The notes under the pieces are model-generated. The model did no database searches. It was not told where the DNA came from and worked only from the letters and a program-made list of their open reading frames with translations. The translations under genes were made by a program, and so were the position numbers. DNA of 22,571 nucleotides from Pseudomonadota bacterium (GTDB taxonomy: Bacteria; Pseudomonadota; Gammaproteobacteria; Burkholderiales; Burkholderiaceae_B): positions 1 to 22,571 of the forward strand of contig JAFAGQ010000162.1 in the NCBI GenBank assembly GCA_023422555.1, given 5' to 3'. Positions 15,494 through 22,571 of the stretch are shown here, in pieces; within the stretch, counting starts at the first letter, position 1, and each line of letters begins with the position of its first letter.

Positions 15494-17017
15494 TTACATC
15501 TCCAGCAATTTCAAACGTTGAACTTTTCCCGAGGGGCCTCTGGGCAACTCGGTCACAAAACGGAATGCAGCAGGGGATTTGTATCGCCCCAGTTCCTTGA
15601 CACAAAACTGATCCAGATCCCGAATGAGATCTTCGTCGTTACGGGTGGCCGTGCGCTTTACGATATAGGCTGCAATATTCTGGCCGTAATGCGTATCGTC
15701 GATACCCACCACTGCTGCATCCAGAATGTCCGGGTGCAGCAGCAGAATTTCATCGATTTCGCGCGGAGCAATGTTTTCTCCTCCTTTGATAATCAGTTCC
15801 TTGACTCGACCACTAATGAAATAAAAATCATCGTCATCCCGGTATCCCAGATCGCCCGTACGCAGCCAGCCATCTTCGGTAAATGCCTTGCTGGTCTGCT
15901 CTGCCGATTTGTAATAGCCCAGCATGACATTGGCGCCTCTGACCAGAATCTCTCCTTTCTGATTGGCGGGCAGGGTATTGCCATCCTTGTCCACAACCTT
16001 TGCCTGCACGCCAGATGGTCGGCCGATACTGCCCATCTTGCGCTTTGACGGTTCATAGGGATTGCTGAAAATAGGCGCTGCAGTCTCGGTCATGCCCATG
16101 GTTTCGATAATCCCGATGCCGAATTTGTCTTCAAAGGCTTTGTGATGAAACGGCGCGAGTGCAGCTGATGCGGAGCGACAGAAGCGGATTCGGCTGCAAT
16201 CTGCCGGTTGCGTATTGTTGTCGTTGATCAGGTAGCTGATAATCGTTGGAACCGCATTGATCCAGGTGCATTCGAATTTCTGCACGCTTTCCCAGAAACG
16301 CGATACCGAGAACTTGCAGTCAATGATTGCGGGAGCACCACTCAATAGCGGTGTGAGCAGGTTCACCACAATTGCATTAATGTGATACAGCGGCAACACG
16401 CAAAGACATCTGTCCGATTGGTTCAGCCGATGCTCTGTTGCAATAGCCCGGGCGCTTGCGAGCAGATTTGCGTGGCTGAGAACCACACCTTTGGGTACAC
16501 CTGTCGTGCCGGATGTGTACATCAGCAAGGCAGGCATTTCGGGCCGTATCGCTTCATTGCTGCTGGCCGGTAGCGGTGCGTGAGTGAGCGTAGGCAGATC
16601 GTGCTCATCGGCAGCCGTCGTGATGACGGGAATCTGCGCGCCACAATGTTCAAGTGCCTGAGTGACCATCGGTTCAAGCTCTGCCGTGGTAAACACAATT
16701 GTGGCATCGGAGTGGCCCAGCACATAGGCCAGTTGCTTTTCCTGACTCAGCAGATTGATCGGATTGATCACAAACCCGCCAGCCATGGCCGCGATAATGA
16801 TTCTTGCTGTGTTCACGCCATTGGGCATAAACACCGAAACGGTATCGCCGCGCTTGATTCCCAGGGCGTTCAGCTGAATTGCAAACTGGCGGCATTGCGC
16901 CTGCAATTGTCCGTAAGAGAGCGAATCATGACTCAGCGCATCAATCAGGCAGGGTGCAGCGGGGGTCAGCTGCGCATTCTGGTCCAGTACCGCTGCAATG
17001 GTTGTTTGCTCAGTCAT
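15494..17017 (-). CDS. sauT: Sulfoacetate-CoA ligase (AMP-forming)
   Basis: A 507-residue member of the ANL adenylate-forming superfamily. Motifs are the P-loop YTSGTTGVPKG (167-177), GMTETAAP (308-315), GWLRTGD with D389 for ribose binding, the hinge GRVKELIIKGGENIAPREIDE (403-423), and the C-terminal catalytic lysine in GPSGKVQR (K498). SauT converts sulfoacetate, ATP and CoA to sulfoacetyl-CoA, AMP and pyrophosphate in C. necator. Its start overlaps the sauS stop by 8 bases (ATGACTGA), with GAGGT 6 bases upstream, so translation is probably coupled. The longer frame to 17092 lies within sauS and is rejected. Sequence alone gives a carboxylate-CoA ligase. The substrate is assigned from the SauS partner and operon order. 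Confidence 0.85.
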   Translation of the reverse strand: MTEQTTIAAVLDQNAQLTPAAPCLIDALSHDSLSYGQLQAQCRQFAIQLNALGIKRGDTVSVFMPNGVNTARIIIAAMAGGFVINPINLLSQEKQLAYVLGHSDATIVFTTAELEPMVTQALEHCGAQIPVITTAADEHDLPTLTHAPLPASSNEAIRPEMPALLMYTSGTTGVPKGVVLSHANLLASARAIATEHRLNQSDRCLCVLPLYHINAIVVNLLTPLLSGAPAIIDCKFSVSRFWESVQKFECTWINAVPTIISYLINDNNTQPADCSRIRFCRSASAALAPFHHKAFEDKFGIGIIETMGMTETAAPIFSNPYEPSKRKMGSIGRPSGVQAKVVDKDGNTLPANQKGEILVRGANVMLGYYKSAEQTSKAFTEDGWLRTGDLGYRDDDDFYFISGRVKELIIKGGENIAPREIDEILLLHPDILDAAVVGIDDTHYGQNIAAYIVKRTATRNDEDLIRDLDQFCVKELGRYKSPAAFRFVTELPRGPSGKVQRLKLLEM

Positions 17018-18440
17018 GATGATACCTCGCCAGGTAGTCCGAGAAGAGTGTTTCGGGCAGGGGTTCCCTGACAGGAATGGTTTCAACCACACGCGTAATA
17101 TTCAGGTAATGGCGGTAATTCATATTGTCAGAGAAACTGTTGCCGCCCCATGTACCACAACCCATTGACAACGAGAACGGCAGTCCGTTATCAAAGTTGC
17201 CACCAGTGGCAAAGCAATGCGCCTGATTCACAATCACCCGTGAAACCGGCAGCGTCAGACCCAGTTGCCTTGCCTGTTCAGGATCGGAACTGTGAAGGCC
17301 GATAGAATGACCCGCGCCCATATAGTCGTAGATCTTCGCCGCAATGGCCGCGGCGTCACTGAAGTCCTGCGCCTTATAGACGGTCAGCACCGGCGCAAGC
17401 TTTTCTCCGGAAAACGGGTGCTCGGGCCCGAAGCCGCTTTCTTCAACCATCAGAAATCGTATTGCATCTGAATTGGATGCAGCAGCAATGCCGGCTGACT
17501 GCAGGATCTCGCCTGCCTTTTTGCCCGACGCTGCCGGCGTCAGTTTGCCGTCGCGCCACATCAGATCCTGCAGCTGACGCTTGCCGGATTCTTCCAGCAA
17601 CATACCTCCTTCCTGTTTCAGAGCCTGCAGCATGGCGTCATAAACCGGTGCCAGAATAATGACGCTGTTTTCTGAAGAGCAACTGGTCGCATTGTCAAAG
17701 GTTTTGGATTGCCGTATCAGGCTGGCAGCCTCACTCAGATCTGCCGACGAATCCACAATTGTGGTGACTTTGCCCGCGCCGACGCCAAAGGCTGGTGTCC
17801 CGCTGGTGTGGGCCATCCGCACGTTGGCCTGGGAGCCGGTGGCAACGACCAGGTCTGCCTGTTGCATCAGCGTTGACGTTGCCAGTTTGCTGATGGGCGT
17901 TGGCAGCATTTGCACCAGATCGCGTGGAATCCCAATCCGATCGAATTCTTCATGAATGAAAGCCAGCAGCATGGCGCTGGTTCCCGCGCCTTTCGGGGAC
18001 GGAGCAACAATCACGGCATTGCCGCATTTGATGGCATTGATGATTTTGTTGGCAGGCGTGGCGCCCGGGTTGGTGGACGGTGTAATGGCTGCAACGACGC
18101 CAACGGGACGCGCAATTTCAGAGATGCCGGATTCCGGATCTGAGCGAATGACGCCCGTTGTTTGCAAACCATCCAGATCCCGCAGCAGGCCAAGGGTCTT
18201 GCGATGATTCTTGCGGATTTTATCGGGCACGTTACCCATGCCCGTATCGCTCACGGACTTTTCGGCCAGCTGTCGATTCCGTTCCGGTTCCATGATGGCC
18301 CAACCAACTGCCAGTACCGCCTCATCGATGCGATTCTGATCAAGGGTGGAAAAATATTCCTGTGCGACCCGTGCCCGTTCAATAATGCGGGTCACTGTAT
18401 GGGTCGTTTGCTCCGGACTGGTGGCGTTAAGCGTATCCAT
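17010..18440 (-). CDS. sauS: Sulfoacetaldehyde dehydrogenase (CoA-acylating)
   Basis: A 476-residue aldehyde dehydrogenase of the acylating EutE/AdhE-N-terminal class. Visible are the nucleotide-fold segment RPVGVVAAITPSTNPGATPANKIINAIKCGNAVIVAPSPK (111-150), the stretch DLVVATGSQANVRMAHTSGTPAFGVGAGKV, and the catalytic cysteine C254 in FDNATSCSSENS. The glutamate general base of non-acylating enzymes is absent, as expected for CoA-dependent members. In C. necator, SauS reduces sulfoacetyl-CoA with NADPH to sulfoacetaldehyde and releases CoA. It is the first gene of the operon, divergent from sauR, with a GGGAG ribosome binding site before its ATG. Related enzymes acting on other acyl-CoAs exist, but the full sauRSTU layout makes this assignment good. 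Confidence 0.88.
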   Translation of the reverse strand: MDTLNATSPEQTTHTVTRIIERARVAQEYFSTLDQNRIDEAVLAVGWAIMEPERNRQLAEKSVSDTGMGNVPDKIRKNHRKTLGLLRDLDGLQTTGVIRSDPESGISEIARPVGVVAAITPSTNPGATPANKIINAIKCGNAVIVAPSPKGAGTSAMLLAFIHEEFDRIGIPRDLVQMLPTPISKLATSTLMQQADLVVATGSQANVRMAHTSGTPAFGVGAGKVTTIVDSSADLSEAASLIRQSKTFDNATSCSSENSVIILAPVYDAMLQALKQEGGMLLEESGKRQLQDLMWRDGKLTPAASGKKAGEILQSAGIAAASNSDAIRFLMVEESGFGPEHPFSGEKLAPVLTVYKAQDFSDAAAIAAKIYDYMGAGHSIGLHSSDPEQARQLGLTLPVSRVIVNQAHCFATGGNFDNGLPFSLSMGCGTWGGNSFSDNMNYRHYLNITRVVETIPVREPLPETLFSDYLARYHHD

Positions 18441-18640
18441 CTGCGTCTCCCTCAGTTAATCAATCAAATCTGTAATATTTCTGAAAATATAGGGTATGCT
18501 CAACAGACAAAAGTCCCGAAAATTGCAATTTCGCATTTGCGGCGGGGCACAAGAAATGCTTTTTATTGATTTTCGGGACGAAGCTTCTATAGTGGAATGA
18601 AAGTGTCCTTGAGGCAGATAAAGACAGGAGGGGAAATTCA
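18441..18640. promoter_or_regulatory. Divergent sauR/sauS promoter region with inverted repeat (candidate SauR operator)
   Basis: The 200-base gap contains GTCCCGAAAAT (18513-18523) and its exact reverse complement ATTTTCGGGAC (18569-18579), 11-bp arms separated by 45 bases. For sauR a promoter can be read as TTGATT (18566-18571), 16 bases, TATAGT (18588-18593), with the right arm inside it. For sauS a -10 TATATT (minus strand, 18486-18491) puts the left arm over its -35 area. A shorter ATATTT-N4-AAATAT repeat covers the sauS -10. Both genes have strong ribosome binding sites at the edges. Binding of one regulator to both arms would control both promoters. Confidence 0.65.
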
Positions 18641-19399
18641 ATGAGTGCATCGGAGAATGCCGCTGCAATCCGGTCGTTTCGCGTACTGGAAATTCTGGCT
18701 GCTGCCGGGCGGCCCATGCAGCTGAGCGAGGTTGTTGAGCAGATTCATTTGCCCAAGCAGACCGTTCACCGGATTCTCAGACAGCTTGAGGCAGCGTGGC
18801 TGATTGTGCAGGTCTCAGACAGTAAAAAATACGAATGCTCGGCGCGTGTACGCCAGTTCTCGGTAAAGGTACTCATGAGTTCAGGCAGTCTGGCTGTGGC
18901 GCGACACGCCTTGCTCAGCGAACTGGTGGACAGGATTAAACTCAACTGCAATCTGACGGCCATCAGCGGGCATGAAATTATCTATCTGGATCGCGCCCAG
19001 TATCCAGGGGCAGCAACACTGGGTCTTAAGCCCGGTTCCTACGTGCCCATGCACTGTTCGGCCAGTGGCAAGCTGTTGTTGAGTCTGCTGCCTCGACAAA
19101 GACGCGATCGGCTATTGCACAGCCTCCCGTTGCGGCCCAGGACGTCGCAGAGTATTACAGATGTCATGAAACTGGAGGCTGAGCTCACGCGCACCAGACG
19201 ACGCCGATACGGGATCAGTCAGCATGAACATGTCGAAGGCATGAACGCACTGGCCGTGCCCGTCACGCTGGGCAAGAATCGCGTATGCGCTGCTGTGGCT
19301 GTACAGGCATTTGAACAGGATAAGTCTTTCGAGCAATTGCTGGAACTGAAACCGGAACTGGAAAATACGGCCACTGAAATTGCCCAGACCTTTCTTTAG
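18641..19399 (+). CDS. sauR: IclR family transcriptional regulator of the sau operon
   Basis: A 252-residue IclR-type regulator. The N-terminal winged helix-turn-helix spans about 8-70, with RSFRVLEILAAAGRPMQLSEVVEQIHLPKQTVHRILRQLE. The effector-binding domain (about 80-250) contains YLDRAQYPG, the loop PMHCSASGKLLLSLLP characteristic of the family, YGISQHEHVEGMNALAVPV and a C-terminal helix. The ATG at 18641 is 9 bases after a strong AGGAGG. It is divergent from sauSTU, as in C. necator, and probably controls that operon and itself in response to sulfoacetate or an intermediate. Whether it acts as activator or repressor cannot be told from sequence. Confidence 0.88.
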   Translation: MSASENAAAIRSFRVLEILAAAGRPMQLSEVVEQIHLPKQTVHRILRQLEAAWLIVQVSDSKKYECSARVRQFSVKVLMSSGSLAVARHALLSELVDRIKLNCNLTAISGHEIIYLDRAQYPGAATLGLKPGSYVPMHCSASGKLLLSLLPRQRRDRLLHSLPLRPRTSQSITDVMKLEAELTRTRRRRYGISQHEHVEGMNALAVPVTLGKNRVCAAVAVQAFEQDKSFEQLLELKPELENTATEIAQTFL

Positions 19400-19473
19400 C
19401 AGAAAGGCATCCGCGAGAAGTGACCTCAACAAGCTGAATGTTTTAAGCCTGGTTTTTAATGCGCGGTTTTTAA

Positions 19474-19506
19474 GGCCTGGGTTCGGTTTTGCACCGGACC
19501 CAGGCC
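19474..19506. terminator. Hairpin between convergent sauR and the ABC operon
   Basis: GGCCTGGGT (19474-19482) and ACCCAGGCC (19498-19506) form a perfect 9-bp stem, extended inward by CGG/CCG around loop TTTTGCA. The plus-strand side is followed by ATTTGATTATGTTTTG and the minus-strand side by TTAAAAACC. It is moderately U-rich both ways and could serve both genes. Confidence 0.75.
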
Positions 19507-19541
19507 ATTTGATTATGTTTTGATACGTTCTGTCTGTACCG

Positions 19542-20336
19542 TTATGCGGCTCTCAGCTGCTTTGTGCGCGCCTTTCTGACCAGAAGCTCCAATAATAGCA
19601 GAATCACTGTGACGAAAATCAGGAAGGTACTGATTGCTGCAATGACCGGTTCCATGTTCATGAGCAGGCTGTTCCAGATCCTGACCGGCATGGTTTCACT
19701 TTCCAGGCCGGACAGAAACAGGGAAACAATCAATTCATCAAACGAAGTCAGAAAACTGAAAAACAGTGAAGACAGGATTCCTGGAATCGCAAGTGGAATA
19801 ATCACTCGCGTGAGGGTATAGAACTTGCTGGCGCCAAATACCTCTGCCGCCCGCTCCACCGATACATCAATGTTCTGCAGGGAACTGATAAGTATCAGCA
19901 GAACGACCGGAATTGCCAGCATGGCATGACAGACCGCAATCCAGAGCTTCGAACCAACCAGCTCCAGAGGCACGGAAGTGAAATACAATGCCACGGCCGT
20001 GATAATGGTGGGTATGATCAGGGGCAGCAGGCAGAAGGAGACCAGCAGCTTCTTATGACCATAGGTGCCCCGGACCAGTGAGTAGGCACCCAGAAAGCCC
20101 AGCGTGGTTGCGATGACACTTGCCATCAGGGCAATGACAAAACTGGACATGAGTGACGCCATCCAGTCGGGGCTTGAGAAAAATTCCTCATACCAGCGCA
20201 GCGACAGCGCGTCCGGGGGAAAGGTCATGTAACTGCTTTGTCCGAAAGACATGACGATCACAATCACTATCGGTGCAATCAGCACGATACATAACAGGAA
20301 CGAAACGAAATTGACGATTCTCAGTTGGTTACGCAT
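19542..20336 (-). CDS. ABC transporter permease, PotC-like
   Basis: A 264-residue inner-membrane permease of the spermidine/putrescine type (BPD_transp_1 fold) with about six hydrophobic segments. The EAA loop that docks the ATPase is at about 161-187: ERAAEVFGASKFYTLTRVIIPLAIPG. The segment SFGQSSYMTFPPDALSLRWYEEFF after the first helix is typical of PotC-like subunits. The ATG at 20336 is 9 bases past the stop of the other permease, with AGGA just upstream. It is the last gene of the operon. The operon ends in the hairpin shared with sauR. Confidence 0.9.
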   Translation of the reverse strand: MRNQLRIVNFVSFLLCIVLIAPIVIVIVMSFGQSSYMTFPPDALSLRWYEEFFSSPDWMASLMSSFVIALMASVIATTLGFLGAYSLVRGTYGHKKLLVSFCLLPLIIPTIITAVALYFTSVPLELVGSKLWIAVCHAMLAIPVVLLILISSLQNIDVSVERAAEVFGASKFYTLTRVIIPLAIPGILSSLFFSFLTSFDELIVSLFLSGLESETMPVRIWNSLLMNMEPVIAAISTFLIFVTVILLLLELLVRKARTKQLRAA

Positions 20337-20345
20337 GATCGTGTC

Positions 20346-21221
20346 CTATTTCCCCAGCATTTTGTCCAGGTCGGTGTATTTGCAGTAAAGCGCATAAATG
20401 ATTAGTGTGATCACCAGCAAAAACAGCGACAGTGCAGAAGCCAGAGGCCAGTTGACGGAGACTTCGATATTTCGCTGAATCAGCATTGCCAGCATCACGT
20501 CCTTGGGTCCGCCCATCAGCGCAGGCGTCACAAAAAATCCCACTGCCAGAATGTAGACAATCAGAAAGCCCGAGATAATACCCGGCATGCTCAGCGGAAA
20601 GAAAACACGCCGGAAAATATAGAAGTTGGATGCCCCCATGCTTCGACCGGCCTGCAGCAGCCACATATCAATGCCCTTCATGGTTGAAAACAGTGTCAGC
20701 ACAAAGTAGGGCAATAACACATACGTCATGCCGATAGTCACACCCACCATGTTGTACATCAGGTTGATGGGCTTATCGATCAGGCCGATATGCATCAGGA
20801 AGGTATTGATGACGCCGCGGGTTCCCAGGATAATCATCCACGAATAGGTTCGCACGATAATCGAGGTGAAGTAGGGCACGATCACACAGATGATAATCAG
20901 CGTAAAGCTCAGTGAACTCGACCGGGTCATCGTGTAGGCTATCGGATAGGCGCAAAGCAGGGCCAGCAGCGTGACAATCAGCGATAGCCAGACAGTCTTC
21001 AGGGCAACCGACATGAAAAGTTTTGACGTAAACGTCTGATAGAGCATCAGAAAAAAATTTCCGTCATAATCGATCGCCGATTTGATGAAAAACCATCCAA
21101 TGGGCAGTACGAAAAATATCAGCAGAAACGCCAGCACCGGATAGAGCAGCATCTGATTGCTCAGCCGGAACCGCGCAGGTGCGGGCGCATAGGCTGCGGG
21201 CAGGGCTGTGGCATCAGGCAT
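20346..21221 (-). CDS. ABC transporter permease, PotB-like
   Basis: A 291-residue inner-membrane permease. A proline/alanine-rich cytoplasmic N-terminus (1-20) precedes the first helix at about 25-45. The EAA loop lies at about 189-215: LQAGRSMGASNFYIFRRVFFPLSMPG. The stretch IVRTYSWMIILGTRGVIN is characteristic of PotB-type permeases. Its ATG overlaps the ATPase stop by 8 bases (ATGCCTGA), so the two are probably translationally coupled. It should pair with the PotC-like subunit to form the translocation channel. Confidence 0.91.
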   Translation of the reverse strand: MPDATALPAAYAPAPARFRLSNQMLLYPVLAFLLIFFVLPIGWFFIKSAIDYDGNFFLMLYQTFTSKLFMSVALKTVWLSLIVTLLALLCAYPIAYTMTRSSSLSFTLIIICVIVPYFTSIIVRTYSWMIILGTRGVINTFLMHIGLIDKPINLMYNMVGVTIGMTYVLLPYFVLTLFSTMKGIDMWLLQAGRSMGASNFYIFRRVFFPLSMPGIISGFLIVYILAVGFFVTPALMGGPKDVMLAMLIQRNIEVSVNWPLASALSLFLLVITLIIYALYCKYTDLDKMLGK

Positions 21222-22275
21222 GTTGAATGATCCTTATATCTTGCGGCGTCTTCCAGTTCAGCACAACGGGATCGCCGACATCAAAGACTTTCATATCGGT
21301 GGCGTTGGTGATATCGGCATAGACTTTAGAGGTCGAATTCAGGCCGATCTGGTAGCGTACGATATGTCCCAGAAAAGAGACGTGCTGTACTTCGCCGTGT
21401 AGAGAGGCCGGCGAGTTACCAGGCTCGGTATTGCGCTCTGCCAGCATGAGCCTTTCCGGGCGAATAAAGAGATAATCGCCTTCCTGCATCTGCATATGGG
21501 TACGCATTGCTGGATCCAGTACGCCATAGTCCAGCAGATTTGCTTCGCCCAGAAAGCCGGCAGAGAAGACATTGCGCGGAGATTCGTAGACCTCTCGGGG
21601 AGTGCCGATCTGTTCAATGCGACCGTGATTCATAATGGCAATCCGGTCCGACATGTTCATGGCCTCTTCCTGGTCATGAGTGACAAACACAACCGTCATA
21701 TTCAGACGTGTCTGCAACTCCTTGATCTCCATCTGCATCTGGTAGCGCAGATTCTTGTCCAGCGCACCCAAAGGTTCGTCCATCAGAACCACTTCCGGAT
21801 GAAAGACAATGGCACGGGCCAGGGCGACCCGCTGTTGCTGGCCCCCTGACAACTGTTTGGGAAGTCGCTTTTCAAAGCCATTCAGCCGGACCAGATCAAT
21901 TGCCCATTTGGCGCGTTCCGCGCATTCGGCAGAGGCGAACTTGCGAACCTTGAGCGGGAACATGACGTTTTCCAGAACACTCATGTGCGGGAACAGGGCG
22001 TAGTTCTGAAATACCATGCCCAGATTGCGTTCCTGCGGTGATAGGGCGCTGATGTCGCGCCCATCCAGCAGGATTTTTCCACTGTCGGGCAGTACAAACC
22101 CGGCCAGCATCATGAGTGTGGTGGTCTTGCCGGAACCACTGGGGCCAAGCAGGGAGAAAAACTCCCCGGGCTGAATATCAAGATTGACATCATCCACCAC
22201 ACGCAGATCACCGAAAGAGCGGCTGATGCTTTCGAAGCGGATATTGCCTTTGCCGTTTACGCGTTCAGTACCCAA
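21214..22275 (-). CDS. ABC transporter ATP-binding protein, PotA-like
   Basis: The cytoplasmic ATPase of a polyamine-type importer, about 353 residues from the TTG start. Motifs are Walker A GPSGSGKTT (44-52), Q-loop in FQNYALFPHMSV, signature LSGGQQQR (142-149), Walker B VVLMDEP (162-168), GALDKNLR, and switch histidine in VFVTHDQEEAM. A C-terminal TOBE domain (about 270-345, with FIRPERLML and VSFLGHIVRYQI) fits PotA, FbpC and PhnT-like ATPases. I chose TTG 22275 because AAGGAG lies 8 bases before it. The GTG at 22317 would lengthen the protein by 14 residues and has no ribosome binding site. The start lies inside the end of the binding-protein gene. Confidence 0.92.
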   Translation of the reverse strand: MGTERVNGKGNIRFESISRSFGDLRVVDDVNLDIQPGEFFSLLGPSGSGKTTTLMMLAGFVLPDSGKILLDGRDISALSPQERNLGMVFQNYALFPHMSVLENVMFPLKVRKFASAECAERAKWAIDLVRLNGFEKRLPKQLSGGQQQRVALARAIVFHPEVVLMDEPLGALDKNLRYQMQMEIKELQTRLNMTVVFVTHDQEEAMNMSDRIAIMNHGRIEQIGTPREVYESPRNVFSAGFLGEANLLDYGVLDPAMRTHMQMQEGDYLFIRPERLMLAERNTEPGNSPASLHGEVQHVSFLGHIVRYQIGLNSTSKVYADITNATDMKVFDVGDPVVLNWKTPQDIRIIQHA

Positions 22276-22571
22276 TTTGCCCACTCCTTGCTGACAGTTG
22301 CTCGATTTTTTGACCACCAGTCGGCGTTGATCAGAAAGCCATGCTCGCGGGTGCGATCGCCACCAGGGATTTTTGTCTGAATCTCGGGTGTCAGCGCATC
22401 GAAAGCGGCCTTGGTTACCGGACCACTATTCCAGCGGCTGCTGAACTGGCTTTGTACTTCGGGGCGCAAGCAGTAGTCGATCAGCTTCTGCGCCTGTTCC
22501 TGATTTTTCGCTTTTTTCAGGATGGCGTAGGCCTGCACGCGCACGCCATGCTGGTTCCAGTTCATCGCCAG
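22257..22571 (-). CDS. ABC transporter substrate-binding protein, C-terminal part (5' truncated by window edge)
   Basis: The last 104 codons of a PotD-like extracellular solute-binding protein. Visible are AYAILKKAKNQEQAQKLIDYCLRPEVQSQFS, a stretch with PVTKAAFDALTPEIQTKIPG, and the end INADWWSKNRATVSKEWANWVLNA, which is how PotD-type proteins finish (a tryptophan-rich terminal helix). The signal peptide and most binding-site residues are outside the window, so the ligand is not readable. Polyamines, 2-aminoethylphosphonate or other small cations are possible for this family. It is the first gene seen of a binding protein-ATPase-permease-permease operon. The ATPase start codon overlaps its end. 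Confidence 0.88.
   Translation of the reverse strand: MAMNWNQHGVRVQAYAILKKAKNQEQAQKLIDYCLRPEVQSQFSSRWNSGPVTKAAFDALTPEIQTKIPGGDRTREHGFLINADWWSKNRATVSKEWANWVLNA
22284..22289 (-). promoter_or_regulatory. Ribosome binding site deciding the start of the PotA-like ATPase
   Basis: AAGGAG on the minus strand lies 8 bases before TTG 22275, within the coding end of the binding-protein gene. It supports a TTG start and coupled translation. Confidence 0.6.

Noticed and set aside
17018..17092. 25-residue N-terminal extension of sauT
   Set aside because: It lies within the coding end of sauS and lacks homology. The ATG at 17017 has GAGGT at proper spacing and the normal ligase N-terminus.
18513..18579. 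Reading the sau inverted repeat as a transcription terminator
   Set aside because: The 45-base spacer is too long for an intrinsic terminator, no T-run follows, and it lies between divergent start codons rather than after a gene.

Overview
The window reads as a Burkholderiales chromosome, most likely Alcaligenaceae (an Advenella-like genome is my inference). Reasons: moderately GC-rich coding DNA, a small secreted DUF4148-type protein (a family centred on Burkholderiales), and a complete sauR/sauSTU arrangement like that described in Cupriavidus necator. It is ordinary chromosome with compact operons. No tRNA, rRNA, CRISPR, intact insertion sequence or prophage was seen.

Positions 1-6140. 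The end of a polar amino-acid ABC importer (permease tail plus HisP-like ATPase) is followed by a TauE/SafE-type permease. A convergent pair, creA and a DUF3025 gene, comes next on the minus strand. Then come hslR (heat-shock S4 RNA-binding protein) and ggt (periplasmic gamma-glutamyltranspeptidase), the latter closed by a clear intrinsic terminator.

Positions 6379-13565. A nitronate monooxygenase converges on an AraJ/NepI-like drug-type MFS exporter. A nitroreductase and an unusual family III CoA-transferase form a minus-strand pair with an ATGA overlap. A pirin gene is divergent from a LysR regulator, followed by a small secreted protein with a strong terminator. The CoA-transferase gene is flanked by two unrelated-looking repeat tracts of about 15-nt period, and its domain order looks circularly permuted.

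Positions 13566-14112 hold no convincing gene. This AT-rich stretch carries two TTCCA-N4-TGGAA palindromes 51 bp apart and several hairpins.

Positions 14113-19399. This is a sulfoacetate-utilisation (sau) locus: sauS (acylating sulfoacetaldehyde dehydrogenase), sauT (sulfoacetate-CoA ligase) and sauU (MFS uptake) on the minus strand, with the IclR regulator sauR divergent. By the known pathway, sulfoacetate enters via SauU, SauT activates it to sulfoacetyl-CoA, and SauS reduces that to sulfoacetaldehyde. Sulfoacetaldehyde would then be desulfonated by Xsc, which is not in the window. The divergent promoter region contains a perfect 11-bp inverted repeat overlapping both predicted promoters, a good candidate SauR operator.

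Positions 19542-22571. A PotABCD-like ABC importer operon (binding protein, ATPase, two permeases) converges on sauR behind a strong hairpin. Its substrate is unknown.
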